A stretch of 64,000 nucleotides of DNA from Candidatus Kaistia colombiensis (GTDB lineage Bacteria > Pseudomonadota > Alphaproteobacteria > Rhizobiales > Kaistiaceae). The position numbers and the translations under genes are program-made. The notes under the pieces were generated by a model that had not been told where the DNA came from, ran no database searches, and saw only the letters and a program-made list of their open reading frames with translations. This document shows, piece after piece, positions 62,486 through 64,000 of this stretch (position 1 is the first letter of the stretch; each line of letters begins with the position of its first letter). The DNA lies in contig CP119318.1 of NCBI GenBank assembly GCA_029203105.1, positions 3,362,501 through 3,426,500 on the forward strand. The letters are read 5' to 3'.

Positions 62486-63573
62486 GGCGCGTCGGCCTTC
62501 TCGATCGAAACCTTCTGGCCTTCGTTGAGGGAATTCACTCCGGCGATAACGACGCGGTCCCCCTTGGCGAGTCCGCTCGAAATGGTGACCGTGTCCGTGT
62601 CGTAGCGATCGACCGTCACCGGCACCTTCTTCACGACATTGTCGGCGGAGACGACCCAGACTTGCGGATTGTTGCCGGTCTGAAGGATGGCGCTCGTGGG
62701 CACCGTCACGACCTCGCGACCTTGCGTGCTGACCTCGCCGACGACGACCGCCCCGATGAACATGTCGGTAGGCGGATCGATGAGCGTGACCTTGACCGTA
62801 TAGGTTCCGGTGATCGGGTCGGCACTCGGCGCGATTTCGCGCACGACGCCCTTCACCACGACGTTGGGTTTGGATTGCAGCCAGACCTTGACCGGCATGC
62901 CGACCTTGGCTGCGCTGATATAGAGCACGGAGATGGCAAAGACGCCGTCGCGGTCGGCGAAACTCGACAGCTGCACGACCATCTCGCCCGCCTGCACGAC
63001 CTGCCCGACATTCGCGCCGGTCTGGGTCACCACGCCCTCAGTCGGCGAATGGAGGTCCGTGTAGCGCAGCTGGTCCTGGGCGAGCTTGAGATTGGCCTTC
63101 GCACCAACCAGGCCGGCCTGCGCCGTCTGCAACTCCTTCAAGGCCTGATCATAGCGGGCCTGCGGCGTGAAGCCGCCCGCCAGAAGCTGTTTGAAGCGGC
63201 TTTCTTCGCCCGCCGCCTGATCCAGCGTCGCCTGGGCGGAAGTTACCTCGGATTCCGCTGCCGTCAGCCTGGACTTGTAGTCGACCGGGTCGAGGCTGGC
63301 GAGCAGATCGCCATCCTTGACGAAGGCGCCGACATCCACGTTGCGGGTCAGCAGGCGCCCGCTAACGAGAAAGCCGATATTGTTGACGTAGCGCGCCTGA
63401 ACCGTGCCGGCGCCGGCCGCCGACAGAATGAACGGCTTTTCTTCGACGAGGATCGTGCGGACCGCGCGAGGAGGCGGTGGTGGCGCCGGCTTTTCTTCCG
63501 AACAACCGGCAAGGATGAACAACGTACTCGCCGCGGCCATACCGGCGCAGAGTTTCGCCATACGTCCCAACAT
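62482..63573 (-). CDS. RND efflux periplasmic adaptor (membrane fusion lipoprotein)
   Basis: A 363-residue adaptor with a lipobox (TLFILAGC), a signal peptide and a proline stretch after the lipidated cysteine. The beta-barrel, lipoyl and hairpin order is classical: GVVTQTGANVGQVVQAGEMVVQLSSF and EVTSAQATLDQAAGEESRFKQLL helical hairpin. Pairs with the permease downstream. GGGGAAAG precedes the ATG. No outer-membrane channel gene is seen nearby. Confidence 0.95.
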   Translation of the reverse strand: MLGRMAKLCAGMAAASTLFILAGCSEEKPAPPPPPRAVRTILVEEKPFILSAAGAGTVQARYVNNIGFLVSGRLLTRNVDVGAFVKDGDLLASLDPVDYKSRLTAAESEVTSAQATLDQAAGEESRFKQLLAGGFTPQARYDQALKELQTAQAGLVGAKANLKLAQDQLRYTDLHSPTEGVVTQTGANVGQVVQAGEMVVQLSSFADRDGVFAISVLYISAAKVGMPVKVWLQSKPNVVVKGVVREIAPSADPITGTYTVKVTLIDPPTDMFIGAVVVGEVSTQGREVVTVPTSAILQTGNNPQVWVVSADNVVKKVPVTVDRYDTDTVTISSGLAKGDRVVIAGVNSLNEGQKVSIEKADAP

Positions 63574-63658
63574 GCTTTCCCCAACTGATCCGGATCGGAT
63601 TCGTCAGGGAATGATGGCACCACCTCGGGAAACCGCGCTAGCTAATTCTGGCGCCACA

Positions 63659-64000
63659 CTATTCGGCCGCGACATCCAGCTGAAATGCTGCGTCATCGCC
63701 CGGCCGGCCAACGCTTACATAGCGGAAGCCCTCGCGAACCACGTCGTCGCGCCGATAGATATTGCGCAGGTCGACCATCAGCGGCGTCCGCATCGTCCCC
63801 TTCAACCGCTTCAGATCGAGTGCGCGGAAGATGTCCCATTCCGTCACGATGACCAGCACGTCCGCGTCCTGCGCGGCGTCATAGGCATCCGCCGCGTAGT
63901 GGACATCGGCGAGAAGCTGCCGCGCCGGCTCCATACCCTCCGGGTCGAAGGCCGACACCCGCGCGCCAGCGTCCTGGAGCGCCTGGATGATCGACAGCGA
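63659..64000 (-). CDS. UDP-glucose 6-dehydrogenase, C-terminal part
   Basis: The frame runs off the right edge, leaving 113 codons plus stop. SLSIIQALQDAGARVSAFDPEGMEPARQLL and DVLVIVTEWDIFRALDLKRLKGTM..PLMVDLRNIYRRDDV match the C-terminal domain of UDP-glucose/GDP-mannose dehydrogenases. The TEW and DLRN motifs favour the UDP-glucose branch. It would supply UDP-glucuronate for surface glycans. Confidence 0.88.
   Translation of the reverse strand, partial: SLSIIQALQDAGARVSAFDPEGMEPARQLLADVHYAADAYDAAQDADVLVIVTEWDIFRALDLKRLKGTMRTPLMVDLRNIYRRDDVVREGFRYVSVGRPGDDAAFQLDVAAE

Overview
The window is a 64 kb piece of a high-GC alphaproteobacterial chromosome, most likely from the order Hyphomicrobiales (Rhizobiales). 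The evidence is the housekeeping order eno, kdsA, pyrG, secG, tpiA, SurA-like foldase, trpE, trpG, trpD, trpC, moaC, moeA, which resembles rhizobial and Brucella chromosomes. A tryptophan-rich trp leader, a DUF1289 protein coupled to cobS, and ExpG/ExpD/ExpE-type exopolysaccharide genes point the same way. kdsA shows a Gram-negative, KDO-making cell. The genus cannot be fixed. I found no tRNA, rRNA, insertion sequence, CRISPR array or phage remnant.

Layout. 1-3.9 kb: the end of cobS (cobalamin synthesis), a DUF1289 protein, a bile-acid-symporter-like carrier, dusA and an endonuclease/exonuclease/phosphatase-fold protein. 3.9-30.5 kb: a large surface-polysaccharide locus, the most distinctive part of the window. 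It holds galE, three polysaccharide pyruvyl transferases, at least six glycosyltransferases (one apparently catalytically dead), a methyltransferase, a membrane-anchored domain protein, a small secreted calcium-binding RTX protein, a type I secretion ABC transporter with its HlyD-type adaptor, a MarR-type regulator, an SGNH hydrolase, a clan GH-A-like glycosidase and an unrecognised 500-residue protein. Its content parallels the EPS II (galactoglucan, exp/wg) cluster of Sinorhizobium meliloti, but the gene order and several members differ. No Wzx flippase, Wzy polymerase or priming transferase is present.

30.6-43.3 kb: small metabolic and stress genes, including an acetyltransferase, FrnE-type DsbA, VOC protein, PEBP protein and glycolipid-binding-domain protein. 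There is also a polyamine module (gabD, aguB, aguA) interleaved with an alpha/beta hydrolase and a HAD phosphatase. Two tiny coupled membrane proteins, eno, a DUF1835 protein and queF follow.

43.3-57.7 kb: a membrane protein of unknown function, kdsA, pyrG, secG and tpiA leftward. The PPIase, a trp leader/attenuator, trpEGDC, an acetyltransferase, moaC and moeA run rightward and end in a strong intrinsic terminator. 57.8-64 kb: a small orphan ORF, a second endonuclease/exonuclease/phosphatase-fold protein, a small conserved-looking protein, an RND efflux pair, and the C-terminal part of a UDP-glucose 6-dehydrogenase cut by the window edge.

How the genes could work together: galE (UDP-galactose) and perhaps ugd (UDP-glucuronate) feed sugar nucleotides to the glycosyltransferases. 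The pyruvyl transferases, SGNH protein and methyltransferase would decorate the product. The GH-A protein could trim it. The ABC/HlyD pair exports the RTX protein and possibly takes part in polymer release. The MarR protein, encoded divergently from the exporter, is the obvious local regulator.
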